Notes: a model not told the origin generated them from the letters alone. A stretch of 64,000 nt of DNA from Anthracocystis setariae (GCA_928724745.1 CAKMXJ010000042.1:612516-676515), one strand, 5' to 3'. Counted from the stretch's first letter, positions 42,677 through 53,184 are shown. Translations and numbers: made by a program.

Positions 42677-43036
42677 ATGCCTGCTGATCGCTCTACCACC
42701 TCTTCCAAGCCTTCTGGCAAGGCCCCAGCTGATCTCCCAGTCCAGCATCCATGCCAGTTCTGTATTGACTCAGGCAAGCCTTCCTCCTGCACCCCTATGC
42801 CCTCTGACAGATCCCTCAAGTGTTCCAAGTGTTTTGGCAATGGCTTAGGTCCCTGCAAGGTGGTTGCAGAGCCCATTGGCAAGCTCAAGAAGGCCAACAA
42901 CCCTGACCTCCAAGCTCTCAAGGAGAACATCACCATGCTCCACTCCATGATCTCCTGCCTTGATGATGATGTTAGTGGCAAGGCCATGCTCACCACCATG
43001 GCCAAAAGGTGCCTTGACAAGGCCAATGCTCTCTAG
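42677..43036 (+). CDS. Small Zn2Cys6-like protein, intact copy
   Basis: 119 residues. Six Cys at 26, 29, 38, 49, 52 and 60 give C-x2-C-x8-C-x10-C-x2-C-x7-C, close to the fungal Zn2Cys6 binuclear cluster (usually x2, x6, x5-12, x2, x6-8). The first 20 residues are Ser/Lys/Pro-rich. The C-terminal half is helical (NPDLQALKENITMLHSMISC) and could dimerise. A DNA-binding role is inferred from the cysteine spacing only. It is divergent from the OTU gene of the same element. A related gene with exact Zn2Cys6 spacing lies at 56461, near another member of the OTU family, so the pairing recurs. Confidence 0.65.
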   Translation: MPADRSTTSSKPSGKAPADLPVQHPCQFCIDSGKPSSCTPMPSDRSLKCSKCFGNGLGPCKVVAEPIGKLKKANNPDLQALKENITMLHSMISCLDDDVSGKAMLTTMAKRCLDKANAL

Positions 43037-43199
43037 TCTCTTTGTATCTTAGTTCATAACATGCCCTGACCCCCTGGATAAGTCAGGTTGCCTTGGGAGG
43101 CAGACCCAACAATCATAAAAGCAATATAATGTCCATGAACACCCACACTATCCACCATTGTGATGTATAATTGGGCTTATAATGCTTATCCCCAGGATC

Positions 43200-43211
43200 T
43201 TAGGGTTAGGG
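43200..43211 (+). repeat. Interstitial telomere repeat, 2 x TTAGGG
   Basis: Right flank of the complete OTU element; two G then the TTACAAGG of the next block follow. Confidence 0.85.
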
Positions 43212-43213
43212 GG

Positions 43214-43645
43214 TTACAAGGGGGTCTGAATTACAAACAGGGTAGGGTTGCTTAATAAAAGTTGTTCATCTACCCAAAATAGGTATATTTGATTACTTAA
43301 CCCTATGCAAGTTGCATAATAAAATGTTGCTGTACGGCTCCGTCAATATCGGCCCAACTCGACTCGGGTTGGCAAAAATTTCACTTTTCAGGGACGCACC
43401 CATAGTAAAGGGTTACAAGGGGGTCTGAATTACAAACAGGGTAGGGTTGCTTAATAAAAGTTGTTCATCTACCCAAAATAGGTATATTTGATTACTTAAC
43501 CCTATGCAAGTTGCATAATAAAATGTTGCTGTACGGCTCCGTCAATATCGGCCCAACTCGACTCGGGTTGGCAAAAATTTCACTTTTCAGGGACGCACCC
43601 ATAGTAAACTATGGCTCAAATAGGCCCAAATGAACACCCTGGGGT
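43214..43645. repeat. Module B, two tandem copies
   Basis: Starts TTACAAGGGGGTCTGAATT. Copy one spans 43214-43412 and is cut at CATAGTAAA; copy two starts at 43413 and continues past that point. Shared words include TTGCTTAATAAAAGTTGTTC and GTCAATATCGGCC. Non-coding. Confidence 0.85.
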
Positions 43646-43924
43646 TTGATGGGCAAAAAATCGTTGTTTGGACGCGTCCCTGAGAAAATGAGACGGTCGA
43701 TTTGAAAATTGTGCTGAATTTTGAAATGCCAGGAAGACGTGCCACTTCAAAATTATTTTGGATTTGAATTCAGCAGATGACGGTCCACTTCAAAGAAAAA
43801 GACAGACGGTCTACTTCAAATTGGAAGACAGTCAGTAACAATTTGAAGACAATCAGTAAGAAACAGGAGACGGTTGGTAACAAAGCAGAAGACAGTCCAC
43901 TACAATTGCAAAGGCCAGGCAGAC
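43646..43924. repeat. Module E, copy 1
   Basis: Begins GGTTTGATGGGCAAAAAATC and contains degenerate repeats of GAAGACGGTCCACTTCAAA. Related copies lie at 50516-51000 and 51650-52084. It ends at TTAGGG (43925-43930). Confidence 0.8.
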
Positions 43925-43930
43925 TTAGGG

Positions 43931-44060
43931 TTACAAGGGGGTCTGAATTACAAACAGGGTAGGGTTGCTTAATAAAAGTTGTTCATCTACCCAAAATAGG
44001 TATATTTGATTACTTAACCCTACGCAAGTTGCATAATAAAATGTTGCTGTACGGCTCCAG
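43931..44060. repeat. Module B, truncated copy 3
   Basis: Preceded by TTAGGG at 43925-43930 and cut after CTGTACGGCTCC, where GGGTAGGG and the next TTACAAGG follow. Confidence 0.85.
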
Positions 44061-44067
44061 GGTAGGG

Positions 44068-44507
44068 TTACAAGGCTCTCCTCAGCGACTATGAATTTCA
44101 CCATCAAATCTGTACTAATGAGAGTTGTAGAGCTGGCTGAGAGCTGCCAGAAACCATTGAGTTTGGGGTAAAGTTTACTCTATTGACGGAGATACGGGCA
44201 TTTGAAGTTGCTGCCAGGATTCTGTCGGGGAAGAATATTTTTTTTTTCAAAGCGGAGGAAGGGTGGAGGCAATGTGTGGAACAGCTAGAAGAACCTATAG
44301 AGAGGCTGTACACATGTCAAGAGTGGTGAAATTGCAAGTGGTTGCGGTGCTACAGGGGTTCAAAGTTGACACCAAGGTACCTTGAACCTAGGTCCAAGTT
44401 TGGTCAACCCAGGTTTGAAGATGGGGTCCAAGTAGGGTTGACCGAAGTTGAGGGTAGGTTGACTGAGGGTTGAAGTTCAAACTTGGATGCTGGCTGGGGT
44501 GTTCTGG
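44068..44507. repeat. Module C, copy 1
   Basis: Starts TTACAAGGCTCTCCTCAGCG. It carries AAATCTGTACTAATGA and later two GAGATA-type words like module A. Non-coding. A second copy at 45000 runs on into the 3' flank of an OTU gene fragment, so module C is the left end of a divergent OTU element. Confidence 0.85.
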
Positions 44508-44993
44508 TTACAAGGGGGTCTGAATTACAAACAGGGTAGGGTTGCTTAATAAAAGTTGTTCATCTACCCAAAATAGGTATATTTGATTACTTAACCCTAC
44601 GCAAGTTGCATAATAAAATGTTGCTGTACGGCTCCGTCAATATTGGCCCGACTCGACTCGGGTTGGCAAAAATTTCACTTTTCAGGGACGCACCCATAGT
44701 AAACTATGGCTCAAATAGGCCCAAATGAACACCCTGAAACTCCCATGGAAGGGCGCAAAGTGGTTGTGGAGCTATGGCCGACTTGTCGTTTTTGGAGATT
44801 TCGGTCGAAGCTCCAAGGGTCCCCCCTTTGAAAGTGGGAAAATGGACCAGGGTTACAAGGGGGTGTGCTTTTACAAACAGGGTAGGGTTGCTTAATAAAA
44901 GTTGTTCATCTACCCAAAATAGGTATATTTGATTACTTAACCCTACGCAAGTTGCATAATAAAATGTTGCTGTACGGCTCCGTCAATATTGGG
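44508..44993. repeat. Module B, copies 4 and 5
   Basis: Copy 4 spans 44508-44852 and is the longest, ending at AAAATGGACCAGGG. Copy 5 starts at 44853 with the variant GGGTGTGCTTTT and is cut at GTCAATATTG by TTAGGG (44994-44999). Confidence 0.85.
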
Positions 44994-44999
44994 TTAGGG

Positions 45000-45842
45000 T
45001 TACAAGGCTCTCCTCAGCGACTATGAATTTCACCATCAAATCTGTACTAATGAGAGTTGTAGAGCTGGCTGAGAGCTGCCAGAAACCATTGAGTTTGGGG
45101 TAAAGTTTACTCTATTGACGGAGATACGGGCATTTGAAGTTGCTGCCAGGATTCTGTCGGGGAAGAATATTTTTTTTTCAAAGCGGAGGAAGGGTGGAGG
45201 CAATGTGTGGAACAGCTAGAAGAACCTATAGAGAGGCTGTACACATGTCAAGAGTGGTGAAATTGCAAGTGGTTGCGGTGCTACAGGGGTTCAAAGTTGA
45301 CACCAAGGTACCTTGAACCTAGGTCCAAGTTTGGTCAACCCAGGTTTGAAGATGGGGTCCAAGTAGGGTTGACCAAAGTTCAGGGTGGGGTTGACCTAAG
45401 TTGAGGGTAGGTTGACTGAGGGTTGAAGCTCAAACTTGGATGCTGGCTGGGGTGTTCTGATGGAGTCCAAGCTGGGTGACTTGAAGTTGAAGTATGTGCC
45501 AAGTATAGTTTGGACCGAGCTTGAACTGTACTTCCTGCACTTCAACTAAGGTTGATGGTACTTCTGCCTATCTTCAACCATGGCTTGGCAATGTACTTGA
45601 ACCTGGTTGGACTCAGGTTCCAACATACTTGGATGAGGTCTGCCTAGGGTTCAAGGGTCAGTCCACAGAGGTTGATCCTACTTCAGTCTAGGTTGGAAGG
45701 TACTTTGATCAAGAGAAAGGTACTTCATTGTGAGGAAAAACCCTCAGTGAAGAGGATGAAAAAACCTCAGATGAAGTCCATGGGAACTTCAGGAACTATG
45801 TACAACTAGGAGCCAACTATATACAAACTTCGGTCCAAGTAC
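45000..45842. repeat. Module C, copy 2, continuing into an OTU-element 3' flank
   Basis: Identical to copy 1 for about 400 bases apart from small indels. It then continues with GGTACTTCATTGTGAGGAAAA, which also precedes the OTU genes at 34790 and 39055. No gene lies in it. Confidence 0.8.
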
Positions 45843-46061
45843 CTATGCCTCTGAGTTGTACTTCAGTACAAGCTCATAGTGGTTGCCTGTGTAGTAGAGG
45901 GCATGCCACTGGGTAGGAGCAGGTACTTTGTTGACCTCAAAGTAGGATCTATCTGGGTTGATGATCACCAAACTGAGCTTGAAGATGGAGACTGCTGCAC
46001 TTAAAGTAGCATCATCCCCCCATGTACCATGCCTGGCCATCTTAGAAAGGTAGGTTCTGAC
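45843..46061 (-). pseudogene. C-terminal fragment of a divergent OTU protease
   Basis: About 70 residues remain: GTWGDDATLSAAV, LVIINPD, and WHALYYTGNHYELV with the catalytic His. The sequence stays homologous up to about 46055 and then meets TTAGGG at 46062, so everything upstream in the gene, including the catalytic Cys, is missing. The product differs enough from the 34-41 kb copies to be a separate subfamily. Confidence 0.85.
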
Positions 46062-46067
46062 TTAGGG
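46062..46067 (+). repeat. Single TTAGGG junction
   Basis: One telomere unit between the truncated OTU gene and the next TTACAAGG block. Confidence 0.7.
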
Positions 46068-49000
46068 TTACAAGGGGATCTTGTGGTAGGGCTGAAGACA
46101 TAACACCCCCTTCTCTGTGCATTACTGGATAGTGCTAGGTGAGTTTGGCTGAAGTCATTAAGTGGCCCTACGCAAGTTGACTATAAAAACAGGTCAGGGC
46201 GGGTCACCGAAAGTAGGGTCGGGACCCCGGGTCGAGGTAGGGTCTGAGAACTTTTTTTGGATTTTGAGGGATCTGATGCCGCAGGAAGGTGCGTAATGGT
46301 GAAATAGGAATGTATGCAAGAAAGCAGGGATGGGGAATGCATACTGAGGGTATAGGGGCAGCAGAAGTTGAAAAACGGCCAAATCCAAAGGGGGGACCAT
46401 GGGAGCATTTTGTGGACCAAAAAAGTGGCTTGGATGGACTGCATCTCTTAATGACATACATGTCAAATGGTGCCAAATGGCTGTATCTGCAAGGTCAATG
46501 CTGTACCGGTTGCGGTTGCAGCGGGGAAGGGTGAAACGTGTCAGCCAGGCCCTACCCCCGTAGGGTTGGACTCTTCTGGCATAATAAGTGGCCATTTTTT
46601 GATGTGCGCTGGGGTTCTCTGGCATGCAGGAGCCATATCAGACACTATCTAAGCAAGTTGTCTTCCAGGCCCTAGGGCTAAAATTTTTTGGGACCTGAAC
46701 CTAGCCCTAGCCCTACCCTGGTCAGGTAGGGCCGACCTGAACTTGTATATTGAGACACTGCTGTTGAATGTGCGGTGAGGCTCTCACACCTTCTAAAGAT
46801 GATTCAACCACTTTGCAGGTCTGTCTGCCTCTTTTGGTCAGTCACCGGTAGGGCCACCAAACACCACAGACAGGAAGGTGTAGACGTGTATACTATTATG
46901 TATTGGAGCGACTATTTACATGGTCTAGGGGAAAAAACCCAGTGGGAAAAAAGTGCCCTAGACCCCACAACTATTTACATACGGAACACAGAACTTGGAA
47001 CTTGGAACAGATCAGGGGAACAGGAGCTCATAATGCTGGGACTTGGCCAGGTGAAACAGGCCATAGTGGGGTCCCTCTGCATTGTGAGGGTAGATGGTGC
47101 CATGGCTGTCACCGGTCTGAGGGTCTGTGCCAGAGTAGACCATGATTGAGATGCTGAATGCCTGCGCAATGGCCATGAGCATGATCTCGTCACCCCATGT
47201 TCCTGGCTTGGCCATGTTAGCCAGGTATGTGGCAGCGGAGAGATGCCCATCGCCCTGGGCCGCAAATACCAGCAGGATGTCAGGATTCCGCTGCAGCCAG
47301 TGGATTGCTTTTGTCCTGACCATCATATGCTGGTCTTGGTTGCCTGTCAGGTGGTATGCCATGGCCCTGAACATGCAGTTGCCATCCCTGCCAATGATGT
47401 TGCTGACCTTCAGACCATACAGGTTGCGAAGCGTAGCAGCCAGTACAGTGACTCTGTCAACAGCATGGAGGCTGGGCTTGCTCTGCAGTGGCTGACGGGA
47501 GGGCAGGGTGACTGCTGGTGATACCATCAGCTCAGCCACAAAGGGGTTGGGTGTCTCCCTGCATCTGCGGTCTGGGCTGGAGACCAGCTCTGCATCAAGC
47601 TCATCCAAGATGGCCTGAATGCTAGCGCTGGTCTCTGCGCTGCTGCTCCTAACCACAGCAGGGGCTGGCAATGCTGCTGGGAGGAGCACCACTGCATCTG
47701 TGCCATGCGTGTGCAGCTCCACCGTTGGTGCTGCCACTGCAGGAGAGAGACGCCTACGCAGACGGTTGCTCTGACGGCGTGGACCATGCAGAGGATGGAC
47801 AGGAGCCTGGTCAGCTGAGGAATCAGAGTTGCTGCCAAGGTCAGGCATGTCGACATCCTCCTCCTCTGTAGTGACTGCCTCCATTGCTGCTGCCTCTGGC
47901 TCTGGCACTGGCTCTGGACCCAGGTCTACCGTCAGACGGCCTTGATCAAGCAGCTGGCCAAAGTACTCTCGAGCCTGCTCTTGATTGAGGCGTGCCTTGC
48001 AGCCAGTGCACTGCAGGCGGAACTGACGGCGCCCACCTTGGTTGTACAGTGCTGGCGCTGGCTTCTGACACTTGGGACACGGTGTCTGACCTTTGATCTG
48101 GCCAAAGAAGCTACGCAGAGCATCCATGGTGCGCAGACGGGCGCTTCAGGAGAGCCTTGGATGGCTGACGGCGCTCCTCAGCCTGTGTTTCCATCTCCAC
48201 ATCATTGCTGGTGATCACTGGTGCTTCTCCTTGAGAGTGGAGCCACCAGGCAGCTGGATGATCCCAGCGTGTTGGCTCAAAGCGTCCAGTATGCCAACCC
48301 AGCGCATTGAAGAGGTCAATGATGATCTGCTGGGAGTCAGGGTGAGGAGAGCGGCTGTTATTGCCAGAGAACACCTGTTGCTCATCTGCTTTGGCCAGCA
48401 GATCACGCAGGTTCTTGATGTAGTCCTCCTTGTTGATCTTGATGCTCCGTATCTTGTACAGCTCCATTGCCTCAACCCGTGGCGTCATGTACTGGGTTAT
48501 ATTGAGCACAGGAGTAGCCGTGATGTTGCGTACAGCAAGGCTGAGGGTTGGGCTGGTGATCGTAGCCTCAACCCGTATGCCACCAAGCTGTTGGCTTGAT
48601 AGCTTCTCCATGTGCGCCAGATGGCCAAGCAGGGTTGCTCTCCGCTTCTTGCAGATGTAGATTGACTTTGGCTTGTTGAGCATGTGGTTGCCAGCCTGTG
48701 CCTTGATCTGGTGGACGATGCGTGGATAGATCTTCACCCGATATGTCTCACCACCGTACTGGACCGGCATCTGGACACCGCCAAAGCCCTGGCCCACCGG
48801 TGTGAGGATGGGATACTGCTGGAGGCCAGGGATGCTGTCATGTCGGTTGGTCACAAGCCAGATGTTCTGGCTGGGCCAGTTACATGCCAGGTCAAAGGTA
48901 TTGAGGTCCGACATTGGGTGTTGAGGGTTGCCAAGGTCTGGACCGTCATATGGGTAGTTGACCCACATCTTCATGCCGTAGCCTTGGACTCTGACAGTAT

Positions 49001-49860
49001 CAACACCTGCCTTCTGCAGACAGTTGATGAAGACACTGCAGGTGATCACCTGATTGCCCCGGATCAGAGCTTCAGGATAGTCGGAGCCCAGCATGATGAT
49101 GTCGGCGGAGATGAGGACGTTGAGGAGCGGGATCTTGAACTTTGGGTGGATCTTGATGTTGAAGACGCACTGGCCAGCGCTGACCCAGTCCTTGAATGTG
49201 GGATGGTCCTTGATGGTGGGAGCGTGACTGACCAACTGAACAGGTGACATTGGCTTGAACACCTGGAGTAAGTCTTTGGGGTACAGGCTGATGTTCACGC
49301 ATCAAGGTCACGTGGAGCCATGAATCCTTTGGTGACTTGATGGTCCATCCTAATGGGCAATGGATGGTCCATTGTGACGCTCTCAAGGGAATAGAGAGGT
49401 GCTGAAAAGAAGAGAGAGGATTGCTTGGGCGTCTGTGCTGTGTCTGGCGCAAAGTGAGTTGATGTTGCTCGGTCGTTTGATTTGTCCAATGCTTGAGGTC
49501 TTGATGTCCTGGGATCTTGAGGAGGGTTCCTGTGGATGATAATGGGCTTGGTGCAACGTCAAGAAGAGGCTATTGACAAGGTCTTGAGGTGGTCTTGTTG
49601 TCTTGAGGTCCTTTGCTTTGGATTGCTTGATGCTCTTGAGGTTTGTTGACTTTTTTTGTTCCACCAGAGGTGATCTTCCAATCTCCACTAGATATGGTTG
49701 GCCAAGCCACGTCTAGCAGAGAATACAGAAGACAAGACGCCGGGCAGGAGCTCTGTATAGGGACTAGTCACCTAAGTCAAGAGACAGCACCAGTCGTCTT
49801 AGAACACGTCAACTCACTTGCAGACTTCTTGAGGCACAGGGATACGCACACACACTGAAA
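46068..49860. mobile_element. Third, divergent OTU element (decayed; right end unclear)
   Basis: Starts TTACAAGGGGATCTTGTGG after TTAGGG. A non-coding left part of about 930 bases follows, with a patch of CCCTAG-type words near 46700. The frameshifted OTU gene comes next on the minus strand, then about 490 bases of upstream region. No Zn2Cys6-like gene was found, and the block runs into CACAGCCAC minisatellites without a TTAGGG boundary. Confidence 0.5.
47012..49372 (-). pseudogene. OTU protease gene broken by two single-base frameshifts
   Basis: Three frames make up one gene. (1) ATG at 49370-49372 to 49295 encodes MDHPLPIRMDHQ..RDLDA. (2) 49298-48111 encodes the N-terminal domain (NISLYPKDLL, IKIHPKFKIPLL, VRVQGYGMK, VKIYPRIVHQIKA, DLFNALGW). 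(3) ATG at 48125-48127 to 47012 encodes 371 residues with a zinc ribbon (Cys 17, 20, 40, 43), a Ser/Pro-rich linker and the OTU domain (GRDGNCMFRA with Cys251, TWGDEIMLMA, final QHYELLFP with His365). One missing G near 49296 (DA-W-NIS in the pseudogene relative) joins 1 and 2; one base near 48120 joins 2 and 3. Part 3 has its own ATG after a TGA and might be translated alone. Assembly error is possible at both points. Confidence 0.75.
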
Positions 49861-49984
49861 AAGCGACAAGGAAAGAGCCAGATAGGTGGGAGAAAGGGCC
49901 TGTATATATACCTTTCATCCCCCTGACATATGGCGCAGAAATTCGCTTTTTTGCCACCGTGGAGCCATCTAGAAAGCAGTGGAA

Positions 49985-50512
49985 GCTCCTGAGCACAGCC
50001 ACATGCACAGCCACGCACAGCCACATGCACAGCCACGCACAGCCACATGCACAGCCACGCTTCCAGCACTTTCCATCACCTTCCGGAAGGTTCCAAAACC
50101 AGTTTCCATGGGGTTCCACATGCTTCCATTGGTTTCTGGAACATTCTGAAAGATTCCAGAAGTTTCTACTGCACAGCCACATGCACAGCCACATTTCCAC
50201 AACATTCTGGAAGATTCTGGAACCTTCTATCACTTTCCATCGGCTTCCATGACCTTCTATTGGGTTCCATCTGCTTCCATCAGCTACCGGAAGGTTCTAG
50301 AAGGTTCTGCCATGCACAGCCGCATGCACAGCCAAGCTTCCACAACATTCCGGAACCTTCTATCACTTTCCATCGGCTTCCATGACCTTCTATTGGGTTC
50401 CATCTGCTTCCATCAGCTACCGGAAGGTTCTAGAAGGTTCTGCCATGCACAGCCACATGCACAGCCAAGCTTCCACAACATTCCGGAACCTTCTATCACT
50501 TTCCATCGGCTT
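49985..50512. repeat. CACAGCCACATG minisatellite and TTCCATC-rich tandem repeats
   Basis: First, CACAGCCAC(A/G) words recur from about 49995 to 50060. A unit of about 130-136 bases then begins AACCTTCTATCACTTTCC at 50220, 50356 and 50486 (last copy cut). Each full unit carries GCACAGCC(A/G)CATGCACAGCC. All are non-coding. Confidence 0.85.
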
Positions 50513-51000
50513 CGGGTTTGATGGGCAAAAAATTGTTGTTTGGACGCATCCCTGAGAAAATGAGACGGTCCATTTGAAAACTGTGCTGGATTTTGAAATG
50601 CCAGGAAGACATGCCACTTCAAAATTATTTTGGATTTGAATTCAGCAGATGACGGTCCACTTCAAACAAAAAGACAGACCGTCTACTTCAAATTGGAAGA
50701 CAGTCAGTAACAATTTGAAGACAATCAGTAAGAAACAGGAGACGGTCGGTAACAAAACAGAAGACAGTCCACTACAATTGCAAAGACACATCTGAAATCA
50801 AAGGAAAATTTCTCAAACAGGAGAGTCCCCCAGCGGAAGGAAAATGTGCAGATTGCCAGGAGGGGGACTTGCCTGAAATCAACTTGAAATTTCCAAAACA
50901 GGAGAGTCCCCCAGGCTTGGTCAGAAAAGGGGACTTGCCGGAAGCTGGACAAAAAATACTCAAACAGGAGAGTCCCCCAGGCCCAGGTCTACTGGAACCC
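50513..51000. repeat. Module E, copy 2, with GGAGAGTCCCCCAG repeats
   Basis: Begins GGGTTTGATGGGC, directly at the cut end of the preceding tandem unit. After the GACGGTCCA repeats it has three CAAACAGGAGAGTCCCCCAG-type words about 70 bases apart, alternating with GGGGACTTGCC. Confidence 0.8.
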
Positions 51001-51040
51001 GCTTGAATTTTGACCCACTTCATCTTTTGGTCTGGAGTGG

Positions 51041-51259
51041 ATGTCAGCCAGCATTCATCCATTGCAGCCATCTGCCTCTAAGATGCTTCCAACAGCTATT
51101 ACAGCAAAGCAGAGGCTTGATGCTGTCTTTGGAGAAAATTGGTACAGAGAGTTGCCAGCACAGAATCAGGTGCGTGGATGGATTTCAACTTGGAATAAAA
51201 TTTTTGATCAGTGTGGAGGCGCAAATTTAGATTGGAAAGAGGGCATAACGCCAGTATAA
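51041..51259 (+). CDS. Small hypothetical protein (72 residues)
   Basis: I do not recognise it. The second half (RLDAVFGENWYRELPAQNQ, then GWISTWNKIFDQCGG) has a protein-like composition and stops at a TAA. It may be a real small gene or the surviving exon of a larger one; the flanks show no partner exon. Confidence 0.3.
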   Translation: MSASIHPLQPSASKMLPTAITAKQRLDAVFGENWYRELPAQNQVRGWISTWNKIFDQCGGANLDWKEGITPV

Positions 51260-51639
51260 AAAACAGAGATTCATCTCAGGAACACGGCAACATCTATGCC
51301 ACACTGTCAGCAATATGATTCTGCAAGATCTACAGTCTCAAAGGCGACGTGACTTTAATTCCAGAAAATCAGGAGATAAAATCACATCGCCTTCAAACAG
51401 CTGTTGTGCAGCAACCAGCCATGCTGTTGGGATTCTAGAGGTATCATGACATTCCTGAGACCAAGCAGAGTGTCACAAGACCTATTACACAAGAATCCAT
51501 GCAGCCGTTGCGGAGATGCAGCCATATGGCTATAAGACCTGAAAAAGCAGCTCTTATAGCCATGTGCCTGTAACTTTACAGCCAGACATGCTATGATGGC
51601 AAGGCAGCTTCTATGACATTCCTGACACCGAGGAGAGGG
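51260..51639. other. Non-coding stretch with a hairpin
   Basis: About 380 bases without a gene. Two similar CATTCCTGA(G/C)ACC words lie near 51450 and 51618, and a strong hairpin lies at 51523-51566. Confidence 0.5.
51523..51566. repeat. 15-bp-arm hairpin
   Basis: CATATGGCTATAAGA (51523-51537) pairs with TCTTATAGCCATGTG (51552-51566) with one mismatch and a 14-base loop. Confidence 0.85.
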
Positions 51640-51651
51640 TTAGGGTTAGGG
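51640..51651 (+). repeat. Interstitial telomere repeat, 2 x TTAGGG
   Basis: Followed by TTTGATGGG of module E rather than by TTACAAGG. Confidence 0.85.
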
Positions 51652-52084
51652 TTTGATGGGCAAAAAATTGTTGTTTGGACGCATCCCTGAGAAAATGAGA
51701 CGGTCCATTTGAAAACTGTGCTGGATTTTGAAATGCCAGGAAGACATGCCACTTCAAAATTATTTTGGATTTGAATTCAGCAGATGACGGTCCACTTCAA
51801 ACAAAAAGACAGACCGTCTACTTCAAATTGGAAGACAGTCAGTAACAATTTGAAGACAATCAGTAAGAAACAGGAGACGGTCGGTAACAAAACAGAAGAC
51901 AGTCCACTACAATTGCAAAGACACATCTGAAATCAAAGGAAAATTTCTCAAACAGGAGAGTCCCCCAGCGGAAGGAAAATGTGCAGATTGCCAGGAGGGG
52001 GACTTGCCTGAAATCAACTTGAAATTTCCAAAACAGGAGAGTCCCCCAGGCTTGGTCAGAAAAGGGGACTTGCCGGAAACTGGG
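51652..52084. repeat. Module E, copy 3 (truncated by TTAGGG)
   Basis: Nearly identical to 50515-50948. It ends at GCCGGAAACTGG, where TTAGGG (52085-52090) takes over, while copy 2 continues. Confidence 0.9.
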
Positions 52085-53184
52085 TTAGGGTTACATATGG
52101 GTCCCCGTGTGAGTTATGGTGATCATTTGGTACCGTTGGAAAGCTCTTTTCTCGTAGATTGTGATCAGAAAATTCTGGCGAAATCGTTTGCATACTTTTT
52201 TGCGAAATTACGTAAACGTAGGTCCACGCGTACACTTTGGCTGGGGGCGTCGATGAGGAAGCATAACCCTGGGGGTTTTTTTATGTCAGTTTGTGCAGTA
52301 TATAGATAGACTTGGGAACACAAACACCAGGTACGGTGGCTGCACCGTAGCGGGCGTAGTTGACGTAAATGTACGTCTGCGCGTACATGTTGGCTGGTGG
52401 CGACAGTGAGCAAGCCAAACTTTGGGGGCTGCTTGGGGTCAGTGTGTGCACTATATGGGTACACTTTGGCATGCCAAGGCTTGGTGCAGTAGCTGCAGCG
52501 TAGGGGCCGCAGATGGGGAGTCAAGTTTGACTCATGGAGGATCCCGAGCTTCCCGAGCTTCCCGAGCTATTCCGACGCATTCCGAGCTCCCCGAGGTGAT
52601 TTTCCGAGTTTCCGTGTCGGAAATTTTTTTTCGCTTTTTTGCAATGACAGATTGTGTTAATTGGCGCAATCTAACAAATCTGGAAATGTCAGGAAATTTC
52701 CGCTTTTTTTGCAATGCAGAACATGCTACTCAACGCAATCTAACATGTTCAAGAATGTCCAAAATCCTCGCTTTTTTGCGGTGTCGGATTGTGTCGATGA
52801 CGTTGATCGAACACATCCGGTGTCGCCAAAGAGCACTGAGAACGGCGTGTTTGGAAGATGAGGATGGTAGCTGCATGCCTTGGCAAGCGAGCTTTTTTGA
52901 AGCGGGCAACGAAGCTTCTATGGCGGTCCTCTTGTGTGATGGCTTGCCTTAGGGTTGCATAGCAACATTTGAACTGCCAGCATACCGATCAAGACTTGGC
53001 TCGTGTTGCTGCATGGTCTGGCGAGGAAGGATGGGAAAGAGAACAGAGCACAGGAAGATGGCTAGGGGCCACCTGTGACGAGTCGAGTTGACTATATACT
53101 TCCCCAAGGTTCCCGACCCTCGGAAATGGTCGGCAGGATCGGAAGGCACGGGAATGGCCACGGGAAGCACGGAACCGCGTTCCG

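Larger units (their letters stand above)
38503..43199. mobile_element. OTU/Zn2Cys6 telomere element, copy 2 (apparently complete)
   Basis: A 4.7-kb block flanked by TTAGGG on both sides: 38461-38502 at left, 43200-43211 at right. Layout: TTACAAGG, a ~350-bp non-coding module, the OTU gene on the minus strand, a 1.5-kb divergent spacer, the Zn2Cys6-like gene on the plus strand, then TAATGCTTATCCCCAG (43180-43195) as right-terminal word. No reverse transcriptase, transposase or inverted terminal repeats are present. Non-autonomous mobility, recombination between telomeres, or telomere-primed addition could each explain it. Confidence 0.7.

Noticed and set aside
34224..43199. LTR or terminal-inverted-repeat transposon
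   Set aside because: I compared the two ends of the complete element: no long terminal repeats or inverted ends are present, and no reverse transcriptase, integrase or transposase motif appears in any frame.
46181..46625. Three minus-strand frames of 87-143 residues
   Set aside because: They overlap in different frames, share no motif with the OTU family and lie in the non-coding left part of an element.
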